Below, in pieces: positions 47,801 to 60,835 of a DNA stretch of 64,000 bases. The first letter of the stretch is position 1. Each line of letters starts with the position of its first letter. Under the pieces are notes generated by a model that was not told the origin of the DNA, did no database searches, and was given only the letters and a program-made list of their open reading frames with translations. Made by a program: the position numbers and the translations under genes. Source of the DNA: Gossypium raimondii (Eukaryota > Streptophyta > Magnoliopsida > Malvales > Malvaceae); assembly GCF_025698545.1 (NCBI RefSeq), contig NC_068576.1, forward strand, positions 48,911,890 through 48,975,889, given 5' to 3'.

Positions 47801-50800
47801 TTCCTATGTACTCAGACTCGGGTGTATATTTGGAGGTCTTTGGAAGATCATACATGTCATAGGTGTCAAACACGAGTACTCTAAGAATAATGAAGAGTCG
47901 AAACAAGATAGCATACTTCACTAACTGACTGCATTAGCTACCCTCTCTCTTGCAATCAATTTTCCTAGGCTTCTAACTGTATTACTCGAACACGGATGCC
48001 AGTGATATGATGATTATATGTTTGGCACAGTATATTTAATAATTTTTTCAAGGTTTTCATGTACTTTTAGAATCTTTGGAGGATTATGTCTGCATATCCA
48101 TGTCAATATCATAATACCGGATACAGATATGGGGCATGGATGCTTCAAAGTTGACAAGAAGTTGCTATATTTAGTACAGCAATGATTTAGGGTGAGCATA
48201 ACATTTGCTATATATTATAATAATGTTATAAAATCAGGACATACTATTGCTTACCGTTTTTTCAACTAAATTATCTGTGAGGAAGAGGAACATTGAGTGA
48301 ACAATGAGCAAAGCATAAACCGGAACAAACAGATGGTGGGAGTACCAAAACGTATTGTATCCGGTGACCTTTCTGACGGATTTCGGAAGGGACGGAGACT
48401 GGCGACGAGGCCACTTGGTGGCTAATGGAAATGCTATCATCATTAACACCACCATAGCAATCCCTGATGCAACCTCAGTTGTGGACAATATCTGGAAATA
48501 TGATGGTTGCTGATACCCAAAGTTAGCTGCTATAGTTTGTCGAAAAACAGACCGATCTGATCCACTAATTCTTGGGAAATCACAGGCCAGATGTGTGCCT
48601 CCATGGAGGATAATACCAATCACTATCCCTCCTGCAATTACCTGCAAAATAATTGTTAACATCAACTTTTGCAAAATCTAACAAGCTTTGAATAGGCAGA
48701 AACAATGACTTACTTTATGAAAGTTGATGTTGTCATTAAATGGAATAACGGAGTTAAGGCCAGGGTTGTTCCGCAGCCATGTTATTGTATTTCGACAAAC
48801 AGGTAGAAGGATCAAAGCCATGTTGAATTTCAAGGTCTCAGCAGCTCCCTTTGCAGTGGATAAACAATAACCCATCACTTGAAAGGCTGCTCGATGACTG
48901 TATTGGATGAATTTCCACGTGAAAAGTGCAAAGCAAATCGTCAACCACAACCCAATAATCCATGTTCGTCTCCAATATGAACGAAACAATATCTCCGCCT
49001 TTGATATTGGCTCTTGCTGTTGACCATGATTCTTTTTATATGAAATTGTTGATGAGCCTTTTGGTAAGCTTGCTTTGCAAAGTGCTTCAAATTCCGATGC
49101 CTGCAAAAATCAATACTTAAATCATAAGTTCTTGTGCGATATGGTTAACTTTGTAATGCCTAAAGTTGATATTGTGAACTTTTTTGTATGATATCTGTAT
49201 TTTCTTATAATATCTAAATTCAAATTTGTATAATTTATTATTTGTATTAAGTTTAAGTATTATTATTTAAATTCAAATTAAATATGATTAATAATTATTT
49301 AAAAAAAAATTAAAAAGTATAACAAATAATGAATTTGAATTCAAATTTATATATCCATATTTATTCATTAAAGTAAAATGAAATCAAGTAATAAATATAT
49401 GACATTTAATATATACATCTACTCTAAATTTATTGTAGAGATTAATTTTAATATTCACACTTCAGAATTATCCATAGTATCTTAATATGCAATAATGAAT
49501 CAAATATTTGCAACTATATATATTCTAAATAATATAACATGCAAGTTTCACTCAAGTTGACCTGTGGGTCGAATTACCCACTGAAATCCGAAGTTTCTTT
49601 TGAAATTTGAGAGGATTTAAACAGTTTAAAAATTAGGCTTAGGACGAAAAATTAAACCATTAAAAAATGGGCCGACTTAAGCTAAAACATCAAGGCTTGA
49701 GTCTAATTTGACTTGACTCATTTTTTAAATTTGTAATATATTATATAATTTATAATACATAAAAATTAAAATTATAGTAATACATAATACTATAATGTAA
49801 ACATTAAAAAATATGTTAAGTTGTCTATAATTAAACTTTAAATAAATGAAAAAACTAAAATTATTAAATATCTAACTAAAATGTAGTGTATATATATGTG
49901 TGTGTAAATTAAAAAACAATATAAGTAACTTAAAATAGACTTGAGTTTACCATTTACAAATATAAGTGGACATTGATAAATTTTGTAATTCATATTTCAG
50001 GCCGAACAAAACTAGGACAAATATAAAAATGTTAATATTACATAAAAACTCAACCCGTCTCATAAACATTTCTACTCCATATTTAAATACGTAATGTGTT
50101 TTCAACTCCTCAATAAATAACATAAATTTGCATTTTACCATCTATATAATAACTTAATTATTGTACATAATTATTACTAACTAATTTTAATAAATTATTA
50201 AATTATTACTATTTAGTTGCTGATAAAGTCATTTCGAGAAAATTAAATATTCATAATTAAATTAATATATAATATTGTTTTAAAATAATTTAAGAAATAA
50301 CCAAAATTTTAGTACAAAATATAATAATCTAAAATATATACTATATATTTTTAACTTCAAGTGTTACGTATTAGAATAAATAGGGTAAATTAAAACTTTA
50401 GAATCTATATTAATAAATAAATTTTAAGTAATTGTTACTAATTAATTTTGATTAAAAAATCTCATATAATTTCTATTTAGTTTCTAATAAAGTCATTTCG
50501 CATCCAATGTTTAGAAATTTTAAATAATTTATGAATTTACCAAAATTTTAGTACAAAAATCCAAATAATTGAAGAACTAACCAAGAAATGTATATTATAT
50601 ATTGGAGATTAATAGTATATAAATACAGGTAACTATTTGTTTGGTTCAAGTCGTGCTTTGGACTTGCAATTGTTATTTTACAATAGGGTATGAACTTTTA
50701 TTTATCCTAACTAGGCTCTAAACTTGAAATTTTAAGCTCAATGTGAGAATAATTGTCAAGTTCAAGTCCTAATGTGGTAGTAGTTGCCTAAAGTCCAGAC

Positions 50801-52201
50801 TTCAATATGTGAACAATTGTCAAATTCAAGACTAGACTTAAAGAGCAGGTTAACAAATAATGATTAAAGCCGTAGGAGTAGTTATAAAATAAAGCTTAAT
50901 AATAGCTAATGGAACAGTTATGGACAGGGATGATAAAATTTATTAAAAGATAATACAATTTAAAATTATGGGGCTATCACATTGTGTTACTTTATATTTC
51001 CATATTATTGAATGGTGAGATGAAAGTGAAATACCTGGATATAGCCTCGATGTTGAAGGTCAAGGGCTTCCATGATTAAAGCAGCGTATTCTTCGGCTTC
51101 CTTATTTTTTATTGCCAATTTATTTATAGGTGAAATTAACGAGATAACCTATACAATTTGTGTTAGAAGATTTTAGTCTTTTTCTGTAAATTTATGAAAA
51201 TACAAGAAAAGAAATAAATAAATAAATTAGTACATTCACCTGCTTCATCTCCCTCTCATCAATTCTTCCATCCATATTTCTATCACAGCTGAGGAAAATT
51301 ACCAAAAACCAATTATATCACTGTTATTCAGAAGGAATAATTTAAATATATAATGATAAAGGAGGGGGTAATTACAGGTCAAAGAATAAAAGAATCCTAG
51401 AATCCAACCAAGGATCGGTCATGCGACACCAATAACTGTGAAGTTCACTTTTGGTGATATCCCTTTTCCAATCCCTTCTTCCTCCTCTCATTGCTCTTAA
51501 TACCTCTTTTCCAAATTCCGCCGTTTCCCCCATTCCTGCATCACATTTTCAACCCATCCTTAATGTGCACTGAAATTTATTCTTTAATTAAAACCCTTTT
51601 TAAATTAAACTGAATACTACGTCCAAATCAATTTCATTTTTCTTTTTTATATAATAAGATGAAAATGTGTAGTCTTAAAATTCGGTGAAATGCATAAAAA
51701 CAAAAAAGAATATTAAGTAAAAGGCCAAAGCATGCTTATCTGCCGCCGGCCTTTCACATGCACTTTTTTTACGTGTCGCTATGAGAGCTAGCAAGTAGCT
51801 CTGAGCGTTAACCTTTTCATGTTTTTTTTTCCCTCACCTATGCAAGAACCAAAATCCGACCATTTCACAACCTCTTGATGCCCATTTCGGCCGCCTTTAA
51901 CGGTGGCCAGCTGGTTGAATCGGTTGACTACATTCCCCCACTCGTTCCCTTCTGCGTCGAGGAACCTCAGCCGTTCGCCGTCGTGAGACCAGCCGGCTAA
52001 CGATAACATCCCTCCACTCTCCGACATAAGGAGGGGGCGGAACGGCGGTGATTCGGCGGTTTGTTGAAGCGGAGAGAAGGGAAGAGGAACAACGCTAGCA
52101 CTACAAGAAGAAGAGGAAGAGGAATAGGAAGAAGAAGAAGGTGAGAGAGAGATGGCAATGGTGACTGAGTCAGAGAAAGGAGCTGCATCATCAATCTCCA
52201 T
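44887..52201 (-). CDS. respiratory burst oxidase homolog (NADPH oxidase)
   Basis: Fourteen minus-strand exons: 52201-51838, 51535-51376, 51288-51240, 51148-51035, 49100-48714, 48641-48255, 47707-47612, 47489-47374, 47136-47034, 46736-46554, 46295-46164, 45718-45590, 45281-45203 and 44996-44887. They total 2409 nt, or 802 aa. The start [12 protein letters not shown] is chosen; an upstream in-frame Met would add 67 residues rich in Phe and Ser. The N-terminal region has EF-hand loop [12 protein letters not shown] (about 177-188). A ferric reductase-like membrane domain follows, with haem-ligand histidines in GTHLACDFP and [18 protein letters not shown]. The FAD site is HPFSL near 559. The NADPH site has [15 protein letters not shown] and YWVTRE, and the C-terminus is VFHKENY. 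It makes apoplastic superoxide at the plasma membrane, activated by Ca2+ and N-terminal phosphorylation (family knowledge). The subtype is not assigned. The protein is shorter than most RBOHs (about 830-950 aa). Confidence 0.94.
46348..46493. mobile_element. intronic MITE-like family, copy D
   Basis: Lies between RBOH exons 11 and 10. It begins ctatgttgcttagaagttag and ends caagtctgaataacatag, which are inverted ends of the family. The interior has gtgtcaaacacatatcag. Confidence 0.55.
47804..47911. mobile_element. intronic MITE-like family, copy E
   Basis: Lies in RBOH intron 6. It begins ctatgtactcagactcgggt and ends aatgaagagtcgaaacaaga. The interior has tatttggaggtctttgga and ggtgtcaaacacgagtactc. 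At 108 bp this is the shortest copy. Confidence 0.65.
47977..48170. mobile_element. intronic MITE-like family, copy F
   Basis: Also in RBOH intron 6, less than 70 bp from copy E. It begins ctgtattactcgaacacgga and contains gaatctttggaggattatgt and ggggcatggatgcttcaa. The right end is decayed. Confidence 0.5.
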
Positions 52202-52477
52202 TGATAGCAATGGGTTTGGTTTCTTGAGCTGAGAGGTTTGAAATGGTGTTAAATTTCCATGGTTCCTTGGAGGAAACGAAAATGAATTAGAGTGATGGAA
52301 AGAGAAGTAATTTTCAGAAAATGGGAGGTGAAGTTGGAGTGGAATTGAGGAGGTAAGTGGGAAGAAATGGGAATAAAATATAGTTGTTAAATTAAGAACC
52401 AATTGGAGTTGGTCTAAGAATTTGTATTATTTGTGGAAAGTGTTTTGGTTTTATTGGAGTTGGGATCTGCATTTTCT

Positions 52478-52488
52478 CATATATATAT
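52478..52488 (-). promoter_or_regulatory. candidate RBOH TATA box
   Basis: The run catatatatat lies about 280 bp upstream of the chosen RBOH start on the minus strand. The spacing allows a leader of about 250 nt. No other evidence. Confidence 0.35.
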
Positions 52489-53174
52489 GGTTGAGTGTGG
52501 AGAATTATCTAGCAATTAAGTTTTTGAGTAGACGATTAACATTATACATACTACTTACTTATTAGTTTTCTCACTTTTTAATATCATTTATTCAAATAAA
52601 TATTTTTAAGAATATGTTTCTTTTAGGATATGAATTGAGTGAAGATATTAACACCTATTCCGTTGAGATCAAGGTAATTATTATAAAATGATTATAGTAC
52701 TTCAAACACATGTAGGTGTCGAGTTTCTTGTGAAATATTTAAAATTTAAATGATAACAATATAATTTAATTCTAAACTTGACGTTCACTATATTGAGTTT
52801 TGAATAATATTTTAAAGAATAAGAATAATGCAATATGAAAATAATTTAACGAAAATTTAAATAGACCTCGACACTCGTGGGTGTCGAGTTTAGTTTTAAA
52901 ATCCTAATTCTAAAACTTATAAATACACAACCAAACTTAGTCTTATTCTACATTCTATCGTAGAAGTACTCTAATTTTAAAACCTATAAATAAACAACCA
53001 AACTTATTAGTATCCTCTTCTACATTCTATTGTAGTCTACATACTTTATTATCTCCAAATTCTAATTTCCAAGCATACCGTAATGGTTGTTCACTTATTG
53101 AAATCCTTATGACATGTTGCCGAGAATGCAACAATATTGGAGTATTCTCTTGTAGCTCAAGCTCACAGTAATAT
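52489..53174. other. AT-rich upstream region of RBOH
   Basis: The phrase cctcgacactcgtgggtgtcg at about 52866 is part of a short local repeat. A block near 52910-52945 (aaatcctaattctaaaactt, then ataaatacacaaccaaactt) recurs in slightly changed form at about 52970-53010. Nothing coding is seen. Confidence 0.4.
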
Positions 53175-53640
53175 GTGTTTAGATTTGCTTGACAATAGAA
53201 TTGTTACTTAGTTGACGAATGTTGATTTTTATCACGCTAGTTGAATTGGAAAACTTACTTTTGTGTTGTCACTCATATTTGTTCTAATTGAATGATGGAG
53301 ACTCGTGATCAATATGTTTCATCTCTCATGCAACAACGCAATAATAGCCATGAAAGATGTAGTGTTGTTAGCGGTGCGTCTTATAATGAGAAGAACCACA
53401 ATCTAGGTGAGGTCCTTTATTGAGTGTTCAAAATTAGTACCAACCTTAAGTTTGATTTCCAAAGGCATCAAATTAAAATGAGATGGTTAAAGACTAGTTT
53501 CAAGCATCTCCCAAAGAATCCAACACTTGATGATATTGATTGTAATGCTAGAGCATAGATTCTTCACTTGGTCAAATGTGTGTTAATGCCAAAAAGTTTG
53601 ATAACCTATTTCATACCATATACCTCTCATTGTTATCAAT
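53175..53640 (+). pseudogene. plant mobile domain (PMD, PF10536-like) pseudogene fragment
   Basis: Broken translations follow the plant mobile domain in order: DFYHAS then stop then IGK, WRLVINMFHLSCNNAIIAMKD after a stop, then a frame change, then IKMRWLKTSFKHLP, and after another stop ILHLVKCVLMP. These correspond to the family's GFYxxxxIGxxxxD, ERWRPETHTFHLPxGExTITLxDV and IxMxWLxxxFxxL segments as I remember them. At least four stops and a frame change are visible, so it is dead. PMD genes are partly host genes and partly transposon-borne. Nothing here tells which this was. Confidence 0.55.
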
Positions 53641-54237
53641 TTTTTAAACGGATGATACTTATAGTTAGGGGTTTGTCGTTTTGACATGCGTATATTAGGG
53701 TGTTATGCAATGCATGTAGAGAGTGTAGAAGTATGTAAAAGTCAGGTCAAACCAACTAATCGATCATTTCAATTGATTTCATTTTTTTTGGGTTGATTCG
53801 GTTGTAAGTTGGTTTGAAAAGCCGAGTAAAACGATAAATCAATTTAATTTTGATTTTGGAAAATCAAAATCGAATTAATTAACTTTAAATATTTTTTTTT
53901 ATTTTTTTAAAATATATAAATCGAAACCCATTTCATATCAAACTTTAACCCAATTACTAAAATGAAATCAAAATACTAAACCAAGTAAATTCTTCACTCC
54001 AATTTTACCTATTACCAAAACATAATTGTCTATAGAATTTGTGTTGTATTATATTGTGTTGGACTAATTGTTACGTAGTAATTTACATGTTTTTATTTCT
54101 TAGGAAAATGTATATTAATGTGATTTAGTCGATTTTTTGACCGAAACTCAATTTTCCTTTGTCTAGAAGGTAAAAGTAGAATTCTTTGTCTAAATTCTTA
54201 AACTCTAAACGAATTCAAAATAAACAAAAAAAAGTTA

Positions 54238-56539
54238 TATTGGGGATCGACCCGATTAAGTAACGAACAAGTAAAAATAGCGGAAGAAATTGAAAAATTA
54301 AGAAACCCTCCAAAGAGGATAAAAAACCACAAGCAAAAATAATTTTACTATAATAGCAAAAGAATGAATAGTATAAAAGATGGAGATAAAAACTAAACCC
54401 CGAAACCCGAAAACAAAGAACCCTCAAAACGTAAACACAAAATTCTTCAAAAGTGTTATGGGTTCTAATCTTTAATTTGTGTTTTTCTAAAGTTGTAAAA
54501 GAGCCCATTTATAGGCTAAATTCGTAGGTCAAATAATAAAATAATCTAGACTAATCAGAGTTCGACTGAAACAAATAAACAAAGTTTAACTGAGAGATTA
54601 TCTCTCAAATTTAACTAAAATATGAGTCATACTCAACAAAACTCCACTTTGACTCGTATTTCCATAACGCCATCTTTGTCAAAACCCGCCATGAGCCTAT
54701 CTTGAACTATGTAAGGAATTAACTGAGTCGAATTTGTACTTAAGAGGCTGGAAGACTTCTAGCCTTTAACTTTGTGCACTGCCAAATCAAAACTAACTCG
54801 GGTCTGATTTTCACGAACACAATGCCCTAACTTTTCAAAACCAGCATCCAAAAGAGAACCTCTCTTCAACGAAACGATCATACATTTTTTTCTTCTATGA
54901 CCAAGTTGCCTCTGCTCCAAACGAGTTGACTTCGACTCTATAACGGACGAGGGACATCCGATTTCACCGGTCACTGTAGAACCTTCTAGAATATAAAGAC
55001 TGTCGGTCTTTTTACCTTTTAACAAAATGAGAGCCCACGAGACACCTTAGTGTCCTTCGACTCGATGTTGATTCTGCAACCTTTCGAGTCTAAAATACTC
55101 AAGGAGATGAGATTCTTTTGTAAATCAGGTACATACCTAGCATTTGAGAGTGTACTAATTGTCCCATCATGCATCCTAATTTTAACAGTACCAATATCAA
55201 TTACCTTACTGGATGAATTGTTTTCCATGCACACAACTCCACCTTCAACCGAACTGTATGTGGAGAACTATTATCTATTGGGACATATGTGGAAAGAACA
55301 TCTCGAATCTAGGATCTACTCAGACGTAAGCTCAGAGCTATCGCTCGTTGACACTAACAAGAAATTATCACCGCTTTCGTTGGCCAAATTAGCACCAGCT
55401 ACATTTTTTTCGTTACTCTCAGCAACCTTTTATTTCGTAGTTTATAACAATTTGCTTTGACATGACCTAACTTCTTACAATAATGACACTTTTTGTCTCG
55501 CTTGTTTGATACTACCAAAACGAAAACTTGCCTATCTGCTTGCTATCCAAACCAAACACATTATTGAGTTTGTCTTTACTCAATAAATGACCATTCACAT
55601 CCTCAAATGAGATTTTGTCTCTGCCATAAATCAGGGTCTCTCTAAAAGACTTGTATGAAGATGGTAAAGAGCACAATAATAGCATAGCCTGATTTTCATC
55701 GTTAATTTTAACCTTAACATTCTTTAAATCATTCAAAAGAGTAATAAATTGATTAATGTGATCTCTAAGAAGCTCACATTCTTTCATGTGAAATGTAAAT
55801 AGACGTTATTTCAACACTAAACGGTTAGCCAGAGACTTAGTCCCATAAAGAGTTTCTAACCTTTTCCACAAGGCGGATGAGGTTTTCTCCACCAATACCT
55901 CCTGCTACCCTATTCGTGAGGCACAACTGGATTGCAGATATTGTCTTTTCATCAAGCTCTCCCCATTCTATATGATCTAGATTCTCAAGCACAACTGTAA
56001 GATCTTTTTCAGGCCGGTTTGAACTAGAATTGTTATCATCCGAACTTGGGACAGATTGAAATTTATGAAAACATCGAACTTCTCAATGTCAAACCTTGTT
56101 GTTGCCATCTCTGAATGGGCTAATCTACAAAAACTAAACTACCTATGATAGCACTTGTTGGGAATCGACCCGATTAAGTAACGAATAAGTAAATATAGCG
56201 AAAGAAATTGAGAAATTGAACACACAAATTTAACGTGGAAAAACCCTATAAAAAACTACGGGTAAATATAATTTTACTATAATGGAAAAAGAACGAATAA
56301 TATAAAAGATTGAGATAAAAACTAACCCGAAAACAAAGAACCCTCAAAACGTAAACACAAAATTCTCCAAAAGTGTTATGGATTCTAATATTTAATGAAT
56401 GTTTTTCTAAGGTTATAAAAGAACCTATTTATAAACTAAATTAAGTAAGTCAAATAACAATAAAATAAATTAGACTAAAACAAAATTTAACTGGAAGATT
56501 ATTTCTTAAATTTGATTGAAATATGAGTCATACTCAACA
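54238..56539 (-). mobile_element. decayed, internally deleted copia-type LTR element
   Basis: Two similar LTR-like blocks (54238-54638 and 56156-56539) end in TCAACA. The right one starts TGTTGGG and the left one has decayed to tattggg. They share atcgacccgattaagtaacg, aaccctcaaaacgtaaacac and atatgagtcatactcaaca. The 1.5-kb interior, in minus sense, has gag and pre-integrase fragments. A primer-like TGCTATCATAGG follows the right LTR. Reverse transcriptase and integrase are missing. The LTRs differ much more than those of the element at 17 kb, so this insertion is older. Confidence 0.82.
54759..55787 (-). pseudogene. copia gag and gag-pre-integrase fragments
   Basis: In minus order, a gag (UBN2-like) piece reads LLRDHINQFITLLNDLKNVK and LLCSLPSSYKSFRETLIYG. 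A piece around the protease/pre-integrase junction reads DIGTVKIRMHDGTIS, ARYVPDLQKNLISLS. Then comes a pre-integrase piece KKTDSLYILEGSTVTGE with a scrambled LGH region. Frameshifts separate the pieces and the zinc knuckle region is broken. It makes no functional protein. Confidence 0.78.
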
Positions 56540-58727
56540 GACTATTTTATATGTTAATAAGCCAATTCAATAAATTTAAAATAAATAAAAAATTAAAAAA
56601 ATTCTGTAACGAATGATAGGAGCAAAATGGACTAATAAAAACCGATACAATTGATAGCAATCGAAATTTAAACCAAAATATTGTAGGATGAAAATTTCAG
56701 ATTAATATGAAGAAGAAAGCAAAACAAATTTGGAATGACACTTATTAAAATGATGTCATAAAAATATATTAAATTAAATGACCTACCAAATATAATTAAT
56801 ATATTAAATTACCCAGGTTGGTGGGAAGAAAAGATTAAACGGAAGCCAAAGAGGTTTTGTTGGAAGATGGATGCGAGAGTAGGAGAGCAGGTAAGAGTGT
56901 AGAGCTCAAGTCATCAAATTAGGGGTTCGGAAAATGGATTTTGAAAAATTAATTTTTTTAAATAAATATTTTTTATGTTTGAATAAATTTTCGTAATATA
57001 TATTTTTGTTTGATAAACTTTTTGAAATTTATTTTCAGTTCATTTGAAAATAAAAATTAGTTTATAATAAAAATATTTTATATAGATTTAATAATAATTA
57101 ATATTTAATTAAAATTTAACTTGAAGTTATATATATTATATATAAAAGTGGATATGACACATTGAAACTGGAAAAGAAACATTAAAATTAAGCAAAATTA
57201 AAACAAATATTCATATTTATATTATTAAAATCTTCATCTTTTATATTATAAAATATTTATAAATTTTAATATACATTTATTATTGAAATTGTTATGAAAT
57301 ATTAATATAACAATTTCAATAAAATATTAAAAATATTACTTAAAATTTAAGATTATTATTAATGTTAAAATTACCATCAAAATAAAATTTTAATTTAACT
57401 ATTTTACTTTTTACTTTTTAAGTAAACATTAAATAATTTTATTAAAATAAAAATAATATTGATTTAATTAATAACTCATTATATGATTAAACATTGAAAT
57501 TTATAATCTTTTAGATTAATATTTTAATAATTTTAAATTTAAAATATATTATTAATAAATAATATTTGACTTTCTTAAGTTACTCGTAAAAAGTTATTTT
57601 CTAAAAATGATTTAAACTTTTCAAAGAGGAAGCCATTTTCTAGGAAAATGAGTTTATTGTCTTTTATTAATAAGGGCTAGTTCTCTATTATTGTTAAGGT
57701 TCAAAAGTGATTTTGAGAATTGTTGTGAAAAAAAATGGTTTGTTAGTTTAATGTATTATCTATTGTTGTTAAAATGTTGATTTTAGAGATGATGCTGAGA
57801 AGTAAAAATAAGTTAACTTAAATGGTATTTAAATCATTTGATATCCTAATACATAAAATATAAAATTTAAATATTTTTAAACAATTTATATAAATTATTT
57901 GTAAAGTTAAATTTAAACATATAAACCATATTAAAGAAAATTAAGATTTTTCTTATTAATTACATGCTGATTGCTAAATACTAAGTATACATTTGATTGC
58001 TATGTATTTATTTAGTTGTAAAATAAATGTGACAATCAATTAAATTTTTTAGTTTGAATGATATAAATGAGAATATTTTGATAATTTTATATCCGAAAGT
58101 TAAGAGCTTAAAATTCTATTTTTTAATTTTGATTTTCATAACTGACGGAAATAAAAATGTTTTTTATTCAAAAGCCAAATAAAGTTTAAGTCATTTTTGT
58201 GAATCAAATATTTTACTGAAGTAAACACATGGATATATTAAAAATATACTTTCTCATAAATCATTTTTCGTCAAAGTAACACATCCAAATATTCTTTTTT
58301 ATCATATTATATTTTAATAAAATATTCATATAAATGTAGTGGGTGTTAGAATTTCAAGTTTCTAAGTTAAAATGTGTGGATTTGATTAAATTTATTTTAT
58401 TTGGTTAGTTTGAATTTAATAATTAATTGTATCGTAATAATTAAATTTAATGATAAATATTAATATAAATGTAAATATCTATTAAAAAAGAAATATAAAT
58501 TTCTACCCAACGTTTCTTATAACCAAATCCTTCCTAATATTATTTTCCTACACGGTGGAAGTCATGAGCTGTGCTTTCTCTATGGTATAATTTTATTTTC
58601 TTTTATTAAAATTTGGTGTGGTTGGGAATTGGGATAGATGGATTTCAATGATTGATTTATTACTAAAATATATAACAAATAGCAATTATATCAAGGGGCT
58701 GGTAGGTAAATGAAAAATTTTCAATTT
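56540..58727. other. AT-rich intergenic sequence
   Basis: Over 2 kb of very AT-rich DNA with no credible reading frame, RNA gene or defined element. Confidence 0.45.
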
Positions 58728-59351
58728 AAGGCTTCCTTTGGATGCAGAATCAGCCATGGTGAGATGGAATTTTGAAAGAATATTCTTTTTCCTTGTACGG
58801 TGTTTGGAGAAACAATGGTGAGGTGTAGTTAAAGGTTTGAACCTCACTACTAGCCTCATTTCCAACTGGAGGTAAAAGCTTCAGTTTAAATACAGTGGGC
58901 AGTCAAGTTTTATTGCAAACAAAAATGCCCATATTTTTATTTATTATTTTACAAGTTTATCCTTGGAAGTTAAAGTATTTTCATTTATTAATTATCATTT
59001 TATCTAATAAATAATTTAAATTAATTATATAATTCATTAAAATATTGGAAGATATATTTTAATATTTTATTAAATAAATTTATAAACTCACATATTTTAA
59101 TAATTTTAAAAAGTAAAATAATTTAAAAAACTTCTATTATATATCAGTTCTAATCTAATGTCCTTAATAGTCGTTTTTTATTCTCACCTCACCGCTACAG
59201 CTACGTTTGAATCCAAACACACACTCCACTATTGTTTCTAATCTCACCGCTACGGTATCTAATCTCACCGCTACAGTAACTAGTCTCACCGCCACCGCTG
59301 TTTTTAACCTCACCAGAGGTAAACACACCGCCTATCCAAACTAGCCCTAAG
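58728..59351. mobile_element. hAT-like non-autonomous element or MITE
   Basis: The left end aaggcttcctttggatgcag is matched by the reverse complement of the right end, cttagggctagtttggatag. This follows the common plant pattern GGGCTNGTTTGGAT. The right subterminal part carries repeats of ctcaccgctac (59180-59300), and the left has the complementary ggtgag motif several times. Such subterminal motifs are typical transposase-binding clusters in hAT-like elements. No transposase is encoded. A target duplication was not confirmed. Confidence 0.6.
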
Positions 59352-60835
59352 TCTTTTATAATTTATAAAATTTTAAATTAGTAATATTAAAATTATATTT
59401 TAATCCCCTCAAAAATAATAATTTAATTTTTTAAAATTTATAAAGATATAGACTATTAAAATAATAAAGTTATATTTTTACGATAGTAAAAATATACAAT
59501 TGAATTTTGACCAAATTTTTTTTTCTAACTCTAAATTACAAAATTTAAATTTAAATAATTTATTGGTATTATCAAATCCAGTCCACCCGAATTACAAACT
59601 TTTTATGAAATTAAAGACTCCGCCCATAATCCAACCATCAACGCATATAGGTGGTTTCATTTTCTTCGGTACCTTTGAACAAAATCCCCTGACCATTAAA
59701 ATTCAGAGATTAAAACAAGAGATTTAGTGATCCAATTTCTTTTTCTAATTTAAGACTTTGCGTCAACTGGATTAACTCCGTCTTGCTTCACAAATATTTA
59801 ATAATAAAATTTAATTGATAATTGATAAATTTAATTGAAAGTAAAATTATTTCAAATTTATCTTGCATATATATATTTTAAATATAATAATGCACACAGA
59901 TATATAATACTTACTTTCAAATAAATTAAAAATATTTGAAATCACGATTGTTTTGGCTAAAAACTAACCCATAAGAATATAAAAGGAATAGTTGATTCTA
60001 GTTATTGCTCTGAGCACAACTACATATACATTAAATTATAAAAATATAAAATTATGGCTGGTCTAGCACACAATTCGATACAACTCAAATGGAACAATTC
60101 TACTCGTATTCTATAAACTATAAGTATTTTATACAAATGCAAATGCTAAATCAAATTTATAGTTAGGAAAAATTAAAATCAATGAATAAAACTTATTTAC
60201 AAAAATCTGTTTGAAATAATAGAGAAAATAAAGTAGTAAGTAAGAGGAAAGAGGTAATAAGATAGGGTTAATTTTGACTTAATATTTTTTTAACTTTTCC
60301 ATCTACATCTACATGAGAAACTAATTTACCCGTCTTTTATCATATGAATTATGTTACCATGTTGACGAGAAAATAACTCTTAAAGAGTGCTTTCACCGTT
60401 AATGTTTTTTTGATCTCTACGCATTTCACCGCTCCACTGGAATTTCTCTCTGCCCCTACCGTACTCCAGTTTAGTAGCTTCCACCGCTTGTACACCAAAA
60501 ATAAATACAACTTAGTACACCAAACCGAATCACTTTTCAACAGATTAAATTTCAAGAAAAGTATCATACCAAATATTACCTATTTATACAGATAAAACTT
60601 ACAAATCATTTGTTAAAAATGTAGTTAATTATTAAAAAAAAAGTTTAACTAGGTGTCAACGTATGATTTATTCTCTCTCGATATAAACTTATTTACTATC
60701 AAGTATCAATAATATCAAATATAAAGCTTTCCTTGAATCTTAACTTAATTATCATTATCATTATTGCCTGTAGAGGAAAATATGGTTTTATCCCTTTATT
60801 GAAGCGCGTTTATCATTATACAAGTTTGAACTTGT
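59352..60835. other. AT-rich intergenic sequence
   Basis: Short frames here (for example 59500-59727 and 60349-60567) are low in complexity and have no recognised domain. I treat them as chance. Confidence 0.45.
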
